Assembly: GCA_003573635.1 (NCBI GenBank) | Contig: QUTJ01031747.1 | Coordinates: forward strand, 1 to 16,639 | DNA length: 16,639 nucleotides | Direction: 5' to 3' | Origin: Goniomonas avonlea | Taxonomy: Eukaryota; Cryptophyceae; Goniomonadida; Goniomonadaceae | Notes under the pieces: model-generated | The model's database searches: none | What the model was told of the DNA's origin: nothing | The model's input: only the letters and a program-made list of their open reading frames with translations | Made by a program: the position numbers and the translations under genes | Part shown: piece by piece, positions 9,389 through 16,639 of the stretch | How positions within the stretch are numbered: position 1 is the first letter of the stretch | Layout of the letters: the number at the start of each line of letters is the position of its first letter

Positions 9389-9810
9389 TTATTCGGTATT
9401 TTCTATTAGCGGTGGGAGGCCTAAAAATTCGCGGTACTTGTTGTTGAAGAATTTCCGAACCTGGCGCTTGGATCAGAACACTCAGGCACAATCACAAAGC
9501 GCACCTTGGTGAATGCATGCTGTTGGCCATGACTGTCATCCAACCAAGGTGTCTGAAGAACGGAGTAGCAAAACACACCCACACAGAGCACAATACTGAA
9601 CGCCCGCACTCTTACGTGCAGTTTTGGCAGGGGCTCATCCTCTGACTCTGCAGCCCATCGTGTGCCTGACCGTGACCAATCTTCGGCAGGCTTTTTCTTC
9701 TTTGGAATATTGGCCCATCTCTCGAGAAAACTGGGTTCTGAAGAAAACACTCGAGCTCTTGGCCGGAAAATAGTCGAACGCACAAGTCGCAAGCTGCCTG
9801 AAGCAAGCAT
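9389..9810 (-). CDS. Small protein with mitochondrial presequence, function unknown
   Basis: The start at 9810 gives a classic presequence (MLASGSLRLVRSTIFRPRAR then VFSSEPS): arginine-rich, no acidic residue for the first 24 positions, and an R-x-F-S cleavage-type site. The preferred model has exons 9616-9810, 9505-9552 and 9389-9460, giving 104 aa ending NNKYREFLGLPPLIENTE. The introns have a gtaaga donor with a T-rich cttcag acceptor (63 bp) and a gtgcgc donor with a gccag acceptor (44 bp). The first intron is a multiple of three and has no stop, so its retention would add a hydrophobic segment (SIVLCVGVFCYSVL) and give 125 aa with one membrane span. Reading straight through both introns instead ends at 9421. 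No family is recognised; a small respiratory-chain or inner-membrane subunit is possible. The gene converges on RHL1 and diverges from the transporter. Confidence 0.6.
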
Positions 9811-9933
9811 TTTCGACGATTCAGCCGTCACATTATCGAAGACCGAAACTCCAAGGGAAGGAACGGTTCGCGTTATCGTCGAACGATACTCAATTCCGGT
9901 TGAAAAAAAGCTCAAAAATTCACGACGTCGACG
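9811..9933. promoter_or_regulatory. Divergent upstream region of the mitochondrial protein and sugar-transporter genes
   Basis: This 123-bp interval lies between the two starts. It is open in frame on both strands over part of its length, but carries no recognisable protein. No TATA box is evident. It contains several TCGA words, including TTCGACGATTC, GTCGAACG and CGACGTCGACG, that might be regulatory. Confidence 0.4.
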
Positions 9934-10866
9934 ATGAGCGCGGTCGGTGTCGCCCAGCAGGCTGCGGCCATTGTCGCTAATGTAGTGCCTTCGGTTTGCT
10001 TGATCTTGATGAACAAGTACTTGGTGCAGCACTACAAGTTCTCCTTTGTCCTCTCTCTTACCTTCTTTCATATGGCTGTTCTCTCGATTGCGATGCTTGC
10101 TCTTTGCCAGGCTGGCGTTTTCGAGAGGAAGGACATGTCGCCAAGAAACACAATGCTGCTTGCCAGTACCGGAATTGGATCAATTGCGTTCATGAATTTG
10201 AACCTCGCCTTTAATTCTGTCGGGTTTTATCAGCTCTCGAAGCTCGCCTGCGTCCCCTGCACCGTCTTGGTGCAGACGTTGTTCTGGCACGAGTCGTTTT
10301 CTTGGCAAGTGAAGGGGTCGCTCTTGGTGTTGATGGTTGGGATTGGATGGGCTACTGTCACTGATGTTTTATTTAATTTCACTGGTTTTGTCCTGGCAGT
10401 CCTTGCCGTGATCTCCACGACTCTGTACCAGATTTTGATCGGCTCGAAGCAAAAGGAGCTCGGAATGTCACAGTTCCAGGTCCTGCTTTCCGTTGCCCCG
10501 TATATGGCTGGACTGTCGTTGTTATGCGTCCTGCTGTTCGAGAGCCACGCCAATTTTGGAATGAGCAGCGTCTTCGATTATGACTGGTCCTCAGGCTGCG
10601 TCAGGATGATCGTCCTCACCTGCGTTGCCGCCGTCGGGGTGAACGTCTCAACCTTCATATTGATTCGAAAAACATCCGCACTCACGTATCTTGTGGTTGG
10701 GCATGCCAAGACGCTCATTGTCCTCACTTCGGGCTTCGTGTTCTTCGGTAACAAAATCACCCGCGACAACCTTCTGGCCCTGCTGCTGGCTTTCGTGGGC
10801 GTTGTCATGTACTCATACTTCAAACAACAACCACACCAGTCTTCTGCGACCAAGAAGACCAAATGA
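9934..10866 (+). CDS. SLC35E3-like nucleotide-sugar/TPT-family transporter
   Basis: A drug/metabolite-transporter-superfamily protein of the triose-phosphate-transporter (TPT) branch, close to animal SLC35E3 and plant UDP-rhamnose/UDP-galactose transporters. These are Golgi or ER antiporters that exchange nucleotide sugar for nucleotide monophosphate. The 310-aa frame is uninterrupted, unlike every neighbour. About ten hydrophobic segments are visible. Family marks include LILMNKYLVQHYKFSFVLSLTFFH near the N-terminus, FMNLNLAFNSVGFYQLSKLA in the middle, TTLYQILIGSKQKEL, and the K-T-x4-G block LVVGHAKTLIVLTSGFVFFG near the end. The last four residues are KKTK, which fits the KKxx dilysine retrieval signal for ER/cis-Golgi residence. 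The substrate cannot be decided from sequence. The start at 9934 matches the expected N-terminal length. Confidence 0.9.
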   Translation: MSAVGVAQQAAAIVANVVPSVCLILMNKYLVQHYKFSFVLSLTFFHMAVLSIAMLALCQAGVFERKDMSPRNTMLLASTGIGSIAFMNLNLAFNSVGFYQLSKLACVPCTVLVQTLFWHESFSWQVKGSLLVLMVGIGWATVTDVLFNFTGFVLAVLAVISTTLYQILIGSKQKELGMSQFQVLLSVAPYMAGLSLLCVLLFESHANFGMSSVFDYDWSSGCVRMIVLTCVAAVGVNVSTFILIRKTSALTYLVVGHAKTLIVLTSGFVFFGNKITRDNLLALLLAFVGVVMYSYFKQQPHQSSATKKTK

Positions 10867-11114
10867 TGGGCGAACGCAATCTGCGTCTTGATGACGACAA
10901 TGAAGCGGAGCATTATGATGCCGCAACACGACCAGCCCGCTTGTGCGAATGCACTCGGCGCTCTGTCTTGACTCAACTTTTGTAACGTTCTATGTCAGAA
11001 GTTTTGGCAGCGTAGTCATTGCTGTGAAAGCTAAAGAATACACTTTCTGCCCTTCAATGGCTCTGAATACTTTCGTTGTTTCACCGAATTGTGTGAACCC
11101 AATTCAAAAGAGCT
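10867..11114. other. Convergent intergenic region, nothing distinct
   Basis: This 248-bp interval between the transporter stop and the channel stop on the opposite strand would hold both 3' untranslated regions. No coding, RNA or repeat signal was seen. Confidence 0.45.
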
Positions 11115-11899
11115 TTAGCACGCCATGCTACGCAGGCGCACGCGGGCAGGGTCCAACTCAGTTTCTCTCACCACGAAGTCACTGGGATCAGGAGGCTGCC
11201 ACCAAGCGACACCAGCAACAAGGTTTGGAGTTATGGCAGCGGCAGCAGGCGCAGGCAGAGCCGCAAAGGGTGACTGCCCTCGGAACCGCTGTGCGTGTAG
11301 CACGTTGTCTCTCCCTCCCGGCCGCGGCAGTCTGGCCGATGTGGCGTGAGGCGGGTTGTCTCTCCCTCCCGGTCTGGCCGCGGCATCGTGAGGCGGGTTG
11401 TCTCTCTCGCGCGGCGGACTTGAACTACTCCCGGTCACCGCAACCGCTGGCTGTGTCGGCATGTAGTGATACGGCAGCGGCGGGGCGGAGGAGGTCGTCG
11501 AGTTGGACACGCGGTGAGGCCCTCTTGCTGTGACGCTGTAGTGGTCAGGCAACCCTGGCCTCAACGGCCCCGGCGACACGAGGCGGGAGGAGAACCGGGA
11601 GCCTGTGCGCGCGGGCGTGAGTGTGTGCGCGCGCTGCGTGCGTGTGTGCGCGCAAGCAGATGGCGAGGGAGTGGGCATATGCGTGTATGGGAGTGGGCTG
11701 ACCGAGCTCCAGGAGCTCATGAGGGCGAGAGAGGCTGAGAGTGGGCCTTACTAAGGAGGTGGGGCCCGCCTACCGTTGCGTTCTGGAGGTGGGGCGTACC
11801 TCTCGCAGAGGAGGCGACCGAGCGCTGGTACACCGACGACAGACTCCCACTGTCGACGTCGTCGAGCCAAGGCGCCCACGAGTTTGTCCCGCTTACAAG

Positions 11900-11931
<32 letters not shown>

Positions 11932-14900
11932 GTTCTTCCTCGTCGCTGTGGCGGTCGGCGGCAGCGGCAACGGGGGTGGTTCGCAGGCTGTTGGGGCGGC
12001 GGCGCACCAGAGGAGAAGTGAACGCGAGCACGGACAAGCTCGGCGCCGTGTTGTTGAGGGCGTGCCGCTGCGCGCGCCGTTTGCGGCGCTCCTGTTGTAT
12101 TGTGTAAAGCATTAATGAACCACGAGGGGGGGATCGCGCTTGTGTCAGGATGCCCCCCCCCTCCCTGCCCACTTCGACGACGGAGGCGTGCGCTTCCTGC
12201 ACCAGAGAACACAACCAGGCAGGCAGTCAGCTGGTCTACCTGATTCCACTGATGTCAGAGCACACACCTGGATACCGAGCGGGTCGTCGAAAACAACACT
12301 GCCGAAGTCCTCCACTTGAGCACCCAGCACAGACAACGGAGTGTGCGCAAGCCCCACTCCTTCAGCACCCTCTCGACCCACGTCCGCAAACGTCACTCGT
12401 TCACGCGGTGGACTTGCACCTGGCTGGTCTGTCACTTGCATGGCCGGTCTGTCACTTGCATGGCCGGTCTGTCACTTGCACGGCAAGCAGGCATTGAGTG
12501 TGCGTGTGCGTGAGAGTGTGTCTGCGCGATGTGGGGATGTCCTCAACCACAGCGCGAAACGCAATGCTTCTGCAAGGCTTGTTTCGCCTTGCTCTTCAAT
12601 TCTGTGGCTGGTTCGTGCCGTGTTTCCTCTCCACAATTCAAGCGGTTGCTGTGCAAAATAGAAGCACGAAATGGGGGGACCAATAGAAGAGTTCAAACGA
12701 CGGAGAATGAGCACTAACTTGGAGACCGTGTTACAGCATCACCCATGCGACAGCACATATCAACATCGTTTCTAAGAAGTCGCACACCAGACATTTCGAC
12801 ATCCTCGTCCAGCCCCAGACTGGGCCGCCCGGCCACTCTCGCGCCCTGTTGAGAGCGGTGCAGTTTGGTGGCAGACGGCGGCGAGCCGGCGTACTGTCCT
12901 GGTCGCTGCGCGGGTGCTGGCAGCGGGCGGAGGAGATCACGGTCAAATAGCCTGAGGGAGGTCGTAACTACGTTGCAAGCAAGTCGTGCTCGCCCAGTGG
13001 TCGGAATGCAACCAGGATGCTAAGGAGAGAGACAAAAAGAGACCTGACCAATTTCGAGACCGGATGGAGAGAAACGCAACGAAGACAACAAGAACACAAC
13101 ATACGGCACAGCTCCCCACGGCATGGCACGGCACAGCACCGCACAGCACCGCAGACAGCACCGCGCCACACTGTACCGCACAGCACAGCAGCACGGCACG
13201 GCACATGACACGCTGTCGTACCTTTCCTTGTTACCACTGCCTCTGCTTCGACCAACCAAACCGTCGTCGCTGTCTTGGTCGGCATCTGTAACGTGATCTC
13301 TGTTGTCGACGACACTGTCCTTGGAGTAATTACCCTTGTGGCCTCGCTTGCTCCGAGCGTGATCACGTTGGCGCTCGTGTTGCCCTGCGTCACGAGTGCC
13401 CTCATGGTTGCTCCTTCCCCCTTCGGTCCTCCTGCGGTCCTGATCTCGTGTGCCGCGGTCACCCCCATGGCCTGCGAAACCTTCATGTTCTGGGTTGTAG
13501 TCGGTGTGCGCGTCACGCCACGGTGAGATGTCGTGGCTGCTAGGCATGGGCTTCCGGCGGGGGGGGCTGCTCGTCCAGGGCGCGGCCTGTCTGCGCCCGC
13601 GGCTATCAACACGAGGAGCACTCCGCTGCCCCGACTGTGCAGACTGTAAACGACCACCGTCTGCATGATGGTCGTCTCCACTACCGCCGTCGCTGCGGCC
13701 GCTCTGTGGCGCTGCTTGTCGGTGACCACGGCTACCACTACCGCCTCCACCATGCCTGCCGCCATCTCTGCCGCCCTCGTACGAATACTGTTCACTGGTC
13801 GGCGCGAGACGAGGCGTGTGCTTGGGCGTGGCATGGCGATCGTCGTCGGACCAATGCAACCGGTGAGTGGGCAGCTCCTCAGGATAGTGCTGGGTCCCTC
13901 GTTCCCTGGCGTTGTCGAGACCAGAAAGCGCTACTCGGGGGATGTCTGGCACTCAAGTTATCGCAAGGGTCAGGCTGCAAGGGCAGTTTCTGACCACACA
14001 CTCCCCTCGCAACACTCCACGTTGCTCCGCACACACGTCACCTCTCCACGCGCACTCTTCATCACGTCCAGCAGAGCATACATCACCCTCGCCACGTCAA
14101 GCACACACACCGCGCTCATCCGCTGCAAACACACACTACGCCCACCACAGCATTCATCCACTGGCAGCAACACAGGACATACCGAGAGTTCCCTCGTCAC
14201 CCTCGGGCACTGCCTGGACGGCGAGCTCCATCAAACTCCCCAAGGACCCCGTGATGTCGGAGGTCGACAGCGTGGTGTCGTCCTCCTGTGTGGAATCTCA
14301 ACAGCAGCATTGGCACCAACCTCCACCGTCACCACCACTGCTGTCGATTAACCCCGCAGCCAAAAACAAACAAACAGCAGCAGCAGCAGCAGCAGCAGCA
14401 ACAAAGCAAGCGACATGGGAGGGCTTCCTCACAGTGGGCTGTCTGGCTTCGGCTGCAGCAGGAGTGAAGTCCTCCCCTTGCCCCGAGTGGGCTCGTTCCT
14501 TCTGGTCCCCTTTCCTCGGGGTGGCTCGTTCCTTTTGGTACTCTTTCCTTGGGTGGGACCCTTCCTTCTGGTCCCCTTTCCTCGGGGTTCGTTCCTTCAG
14601 GTCCCCTTTGCTTGGATGGGCTCCGTCCCTCTGGTNCGCTTCCCTCGGGTGGGCCCGTTCCTTCAGGTCCCCTTTGCTTGGATGGGCTCCGTCCCTCTGG
14701 TCCGCTTCCCTCGGGTGGGCCCGTTCCTTCAGGTCCCCTTTGCTTGGATGGGCTCCGTCCCTCTGGTNCGCTTCCCTCGGGTGGGCCCGTTCCTTCAGGT
14801 CCCCTTTGCTTGGATGGGCTCCGTCCCTCTGGTCCGCTTCCCTCGGGTGGGCCCCTTCCCCTTCCCTCTGGTCCCCTTCCCTCTGGTGGGCCCCTTCCCT

Positions 14901-15511
14901 CTGGGCCTCCTCCCTCGGATGTTCGGTCAGAACACTTGACTCTGCGAAGCATTTAATCATCGTGTCGTGCCGCGGGACTCGAGTCAGGAGTGGTGATCCG
15001 TTTGTCCCACATTCGACAGCATATTACAATGTTGGACATGCCAGAGTAGTTTTCAATCGTCCCTTTTGAACTATTCTACATCATATTACAACGTTGGACT
15101 CGAGTCAAACTCAACAGGCTCATCGTTCCTGAGACACCAAGATTTCTGCACACGCGAAGTTGCTCTCCTAAACCCTTGCTCCCTTCCAACACGCATTCTA
15201 ACCAAACACAGGTGGGCACCCAAGCTCGTAGGCTTACCCTTGAGAGGTCCCGGTGCCCCGCAGACAGCGTGGCAACTGCAGAGACAGGAGTGCGCCGGGG
15301 ACGGTTTGACACCATGGGTGCGCCCTCGAAAGCGGCCGGACTGGTTCACAATGGTGCTCACCTGCCACCGCATTTGAGACGGCACACTGAGGACTGGCAT
15401 GTGTGTGTGTCTCACACACTGGCACAACTTTCCCCTGGTTCACAATGGTGCTCACCTGCCGCCGCATTTGAGATGGCACACTGAAGACTGGCATGTGTGT
15501 GTGTGTGTCAT

Positions 15512-15556
<45 letters not shown>

Positions 15557-16451
15557 GCACACAACTCTCCCCTGTCCGACCTGGCCAACTGCAGATGATT
15601 CGGCAGTCCTGATGCACTGGTCGACTTCTGAGACGCAGGACCCGATCTGTGTGAGACGGACCTGAGCAGTGGCATTCGTCAGCGCACAGAGCATGTTCTC
15701 CCACACGGCCGTGTCCCAGCCCCCCTCCTGGAGCAGCCTCTCGCCCTTGGCCTCGTGGCCTTGGCGGAGGACTCGGAAGTGCGAGGTGGCAACTTGCACC
15801 ACCACCTGCACCACCACCAACCCCATCACGAGGACAAGCGAGCCAAAGTACAAGAGGCCGGCGACAGGGCGGGGCGTGGGTGGAGGAGAGGAGCAGAGCC
15901 TAGCTGGGTAACGGTTCGTGGGGTTGACCACACCTGTGTGCCGTGTCAGTGCCGAACACGATCCACACTGCCTTTCACATCACATGCAAGTGACGGTTCG
16001 GCATTAACCTGTAAGTATCCCAGACCTGCACATGTTTCGCGAAGCCTCGCGAAAAACGTGGCATCTCTCAGCGCAGAGTGGGTGTGAGGCAGCCGCGGAA
16101 ACACCCCGACGGGCAAAGCGGATGACAGTGACTGTCACGTGACCCTCGCTCATCGTGTGTGTGAAAGTGCCGGACCTGCACAGCCCGTGAGGCTGACCCA
16201 GAAGGAGGTGGCATCCCCGAGGATGAAACGGATGACAGTAAATACTGCAGGTTCCAGCGAGCCGAAGTGCAGCGGGTCCGAGATGCGAAACGCCACCACC
16301 CCCAGTAGTGAGTACGCTAGGACAACGAACCCGAGGAGGAGGACAAGGAGGGGAAAGGTGTGGAGAGAATCGTTGCAGGCCCACACGAGCTTGGACAAGG
16401 ATGGAGGAGTCGGTGTTCGAGCGAGAATTTTTGCTGGAAGGCGGACTAAGC
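11115..16451 (-). CDS. Voltage-gated-type cation channel, 3' part (5' end off right edge)
   Basis: Phase-consistent GT-AG exon chain: 16176-16451, 15581-15933, one 25-nt microexon (15456-15480 or 15362-15386), 15238-15275, 14183-14285, 13222-13945, 12972-13019, 12735-12951, 12268-12423, 11800-12196 and 11115-11602, about 940 aa. Exon one encodes a basic S4-S5 linker (LVRLPAKILAR), S5 (LLVLLLGFVVLAYSLLGVVAF), then pore helix and filter region (HFGSLEPAVFTVIRFILGD, ATSFW). Exon two encodes a cysteine-containing loop, S6 (LLYFGSLVLVMGLVVVQVVV) and a proximal tail (ATSHFRVLRQG). This order is that of Ion_trans-family channels, or the last repeat of a four-domain one. The remaining ~750 residues are low-complexity cytoplasmic tail: a His/Arg/Gly/Asp-rich segment, a D10 run (DEEELDDDD) and a Pro/Ser/Arg-rich end with GGRDNPPH repeats. 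Ion selectivity is not predictable. Pore exons are well supported, the tail moderately; the last intron (11603-11799) is least certain. Confidence 0.68.
11300..11410. repeat. Imperfect tandem repeat of about 43-51 bp in the channel tail
   Basis: Three copies of gttgtctctcyctcbcg begin near 11304, 11355 and 11397. The second and third are each preceded by cgtgaggcgg. On the minus strand they encode the repeated GGRDNPPHA/GGRDNVLHA words of the low-complexity C-terminus. Confidence 0.6.
11897..11930. repeat. GTC/GAC trinucleotide run encoding poly-Asp
   Basis: An uninterrupted run of GTC triplets on the plus strand reads GAC on the minus strand and supplies the poly-aspartate segment of the channel tail. 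Length polymorphism is likely. Confidence 0.75.
12424..12734 (-). other. Intron of the channel gene with 20-bp x3 repeat
   Basis: Inferred 311-bp intron between exons 12735-12951 and 12268-12423, with donor gtaaca and acceptor gaccag. At 12425-12484 the word GGTCTGTCACTTGCATGGCC is repeated three times with a 20-bp period, directly against the acceptor. The rest shows a TG-rich tract (about 12496-12525) and no coding signal. Confidence 0.5.
13020..13221 (-). other. Intron of the channel gene filled with GCAC-type simple repeats
   Basis: Inferred 202-bp intron with donor gtacga and acceptor ctccttag. Bases about 13100-13205 are made almost wholly of GGCAC/CGCACAGCAC words in irregular array. 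This array gives cysteine-rich meaningless frames on the minus strand. Confidence 0.6.
14377..14402. repeat. CAG/CTG trinucleotide run
   Basis: About eight consecutive CAG triplets on the plus strand. The run lies in the inferred intron, near the exon at 14183-14285. Confidence 0.8.
14489..14920. repeat. 66-bp tandem array built from two diverged 33-bp halves
   Basis: Near-identical 66-bp units begin at 14591, 14657, 14723 and 14789 (gttccttcaggtcccctttg...). Each contains two related 33-bp halves, and diverged 33-ish-bp units flank them on both sides. The period is a multiple of three, so several frames on both strands stay open. The minus strand reads an 11-residue charged repeat (AHPREADQRDG / AHPSKGDLKER). 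Undetermined bases (N) occur at 14636 and 14768. Confidence 0.85.
15362..15386 (-). other. Microexon copy 1 (25 nt) of a duplicated pair in the channel gene
   Basis: Flanked by a gtcctcag acceptor and a gtgagc donor. Entering at phase 0 it reads CAVSNAVA plus one base, and the next exon (15238-15275) starts with the two bases that complete a valine codon. It is near-identical to the copy at 15456-15480. Confidence 0.55.
15456..15480 (-). other. Microexon copy 2 (25 nt) of a duplicated pair in the channel gene
   Basis: Flanked by a gtcttcag acceptor and a gtgagc donor. It reads CAISNAAA plus one base, differing from its partner by two non-synonymous substitutions. The duplicated unit is 94 bp in period and includes both splice sites and part of the flanking introns. 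Confidence 0.55.
15494..15527. repeat. Perfect TG/CA inverted repeat and microsatellite
   Basis: Fourteen bases of alternating TG, the centre TCATGA, then fourteen of alternating CA form a 34-bp perfect palindrome. The CA run continues to about 15552. It lies in the intron just upstream (in transcript order) of the microexon pair. Confidence 0.85.
16026..16129 (-). pseudogene. Decayed intronic duplicate of the channel pore-exon 3' end
   Basis: On the minus strand this starts with actgtcatccg and ends with gtgcag/gtc, as does the real pore exon end (16176-16239). The two share gatgccac and cctgcaca words in the same order. The copy is 40 nt longer (104 against 64 nt) and loses the ILGDATSFW reading. 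It lies inside the intron between the pore and S6 exons. Confidence 0.5.
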
Positions 16452-16639
16452 CTGCAGTTGCGGTTAGTGTGGCCGCTCTGGGGCTGACGTGTGGTTGGAG
16501 TGGTGGTTGTGGAAGGAGGGGTCGGAGGGGTCACGACGTTGTCGACACGTTGGTGATGGATGTGATAGAAATGTGGCGGGTGCGTGGGGGTGGCGCGGGA
16601 GTTGATGTGTATGAGGTGTGATTGTGGGGGGTTGATGTG
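16452..16639 (-). other. Channel-gene intron running off the right edge
   Basis: Upstream (minus strand) of the S5/pore exon is a C/A-rich sequence ending in ctgcag. No earlier exon (S1-S4) is recognisable before the window ends. Confidence 0.45.

Larger units (their letters stand above)
14286..15237 (-). other. Large channel-gene intron, or region with extra repeat-coding exons
   Basis: Exons 15238-15275 (ends phase 0) and 14183-14285 (starts phase 0) can join directly across this 952-bp stretch. It holds a CAG run, the 66-bp repeat array and a short direct repeat (atattacaa-y-gttgga at about 15020 and 15082). A frame reading through the array on the minus strand ends at a possible phase-0 donor (CCCACT/gtgagg near 14431), so the array could instead be an exon. 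I found no matching acceptor in the right phase. Confidence 0.45.
15341..15505. repeat. 94-bp period tandem duplication
   Basis: The word ctggttcacaatggtgctca begins at 15341 and again at 15435. About 70 bp of each copy align with few changes, ending in a GTGTGT run. It spans the two microexons. Confidence 0.85.

Noticed and set aside
9421-9810. Unspliced 130-codon reading of the mitochondrial-protein gene
   Set aside because: The end (ECSDPSARFGNSSTTSTANF) looks like intron readthrough; splicing 44 bp gives a natural charged tail ending in PPLIENTE.
11741-12115. Plus ORF with a poly-Val run
   Set aside because: It is the complement of the poly-Asp exon of the channel tail.
13100-13205. Repeat array that might be a CRISPR-like or satellite element
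   Set aside because: The words are short, irregular and without spacers; simple-sequence slippage inside an intron explains it.
13020-13952. Single uninterrupted minus ORF of 310 codons
   Set aside because: Its end reads cysteine-rich nonsense from the GCAC repeats; a gtacga donor after 13222 and phase-matched flanking exons make the last part intronic.
13912-15069. Longest plus-strand open frame in the right half (385 codons)
   Set aside because: It is low in complexity, runs through the 66-bp array whose period keeps all frames open, has no recognisable domain, and overlaps phase-consistent spliced exons on the minus strand (14183-14285 and the end of 13222-13945).

Overview
The window is nuclear DNA from a eukaryote, most likely a unicellular protist or alga. 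Genes are split by many short GT-AG introns (often 41-70 bp) and packed on both strands with 70-170 bp between them. The content mixes core eukaryotic nucleolar genes (SPB1, RRP40) with a plant/algal-type topoisomerase VI partner (RHL1) and a plant-like triose-phosphate-transporter-family sugar transporter. I cannot name the lineage from sequence alone; one that keeps topo VI (stramenopile, haptophyte, red or green alga, or similar) fits best.

Layout. 48-3926 (-) is the 5' and central part of SPB1/FTSJ3, a pre-rRNA 2'-O-methyltransferase. About 14 exons are visible and the 3' end is off the left edge. 4090-5235 (+) is a three-exon gene for a secreted, probably GPI-anchored, cysteine-rich protein with a Frizzled-CRD-like cysteine pattern. 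5236-6116 has no convincing gene. 6117-7086 (-) is six-exon RRP40/EXOSC3 (exosome cap). 7224-9316 (+) is eight-exon RHL1. 9389-9810 (-) is a small probable mitochondrial protein. 9934-10866 (+) is an intronless SLC35E3-like nucleotide-sugar transporter. 11115-16451 (-) is the 3' part of a voltage-gated-type cation channel gene, read as a chain of phase-compatible exons: S4-S5 linker, S5, pore, S6, then a long low-complexity cytoplasmic tail. The 5' end is off the right edge.

Three neighbouring pairs are divergent and share short upstream regions: SPB1/surface protein, RRP40/RHL1 and mitochondrial protein/transporter. SPB1 and RRP40 both act in rRNA maturation.

The most unusual region is the channel gene. 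It has a tandem pair of near-identical 25-nt microexons (15456-15480 and 15362-15386) that phase allows only one at a time. The intron just upstream of them holds a 34-bp perfect TG/CA palindrome. A decayed partial copy of the pore-exon end (16026-16129) lies in another intron, and a 66-bp/33-bp tandem array containing two N bases sits in a third. Exon models come from splice-site motifs, reading phase and protein similarity read by eye; no alignments were run.
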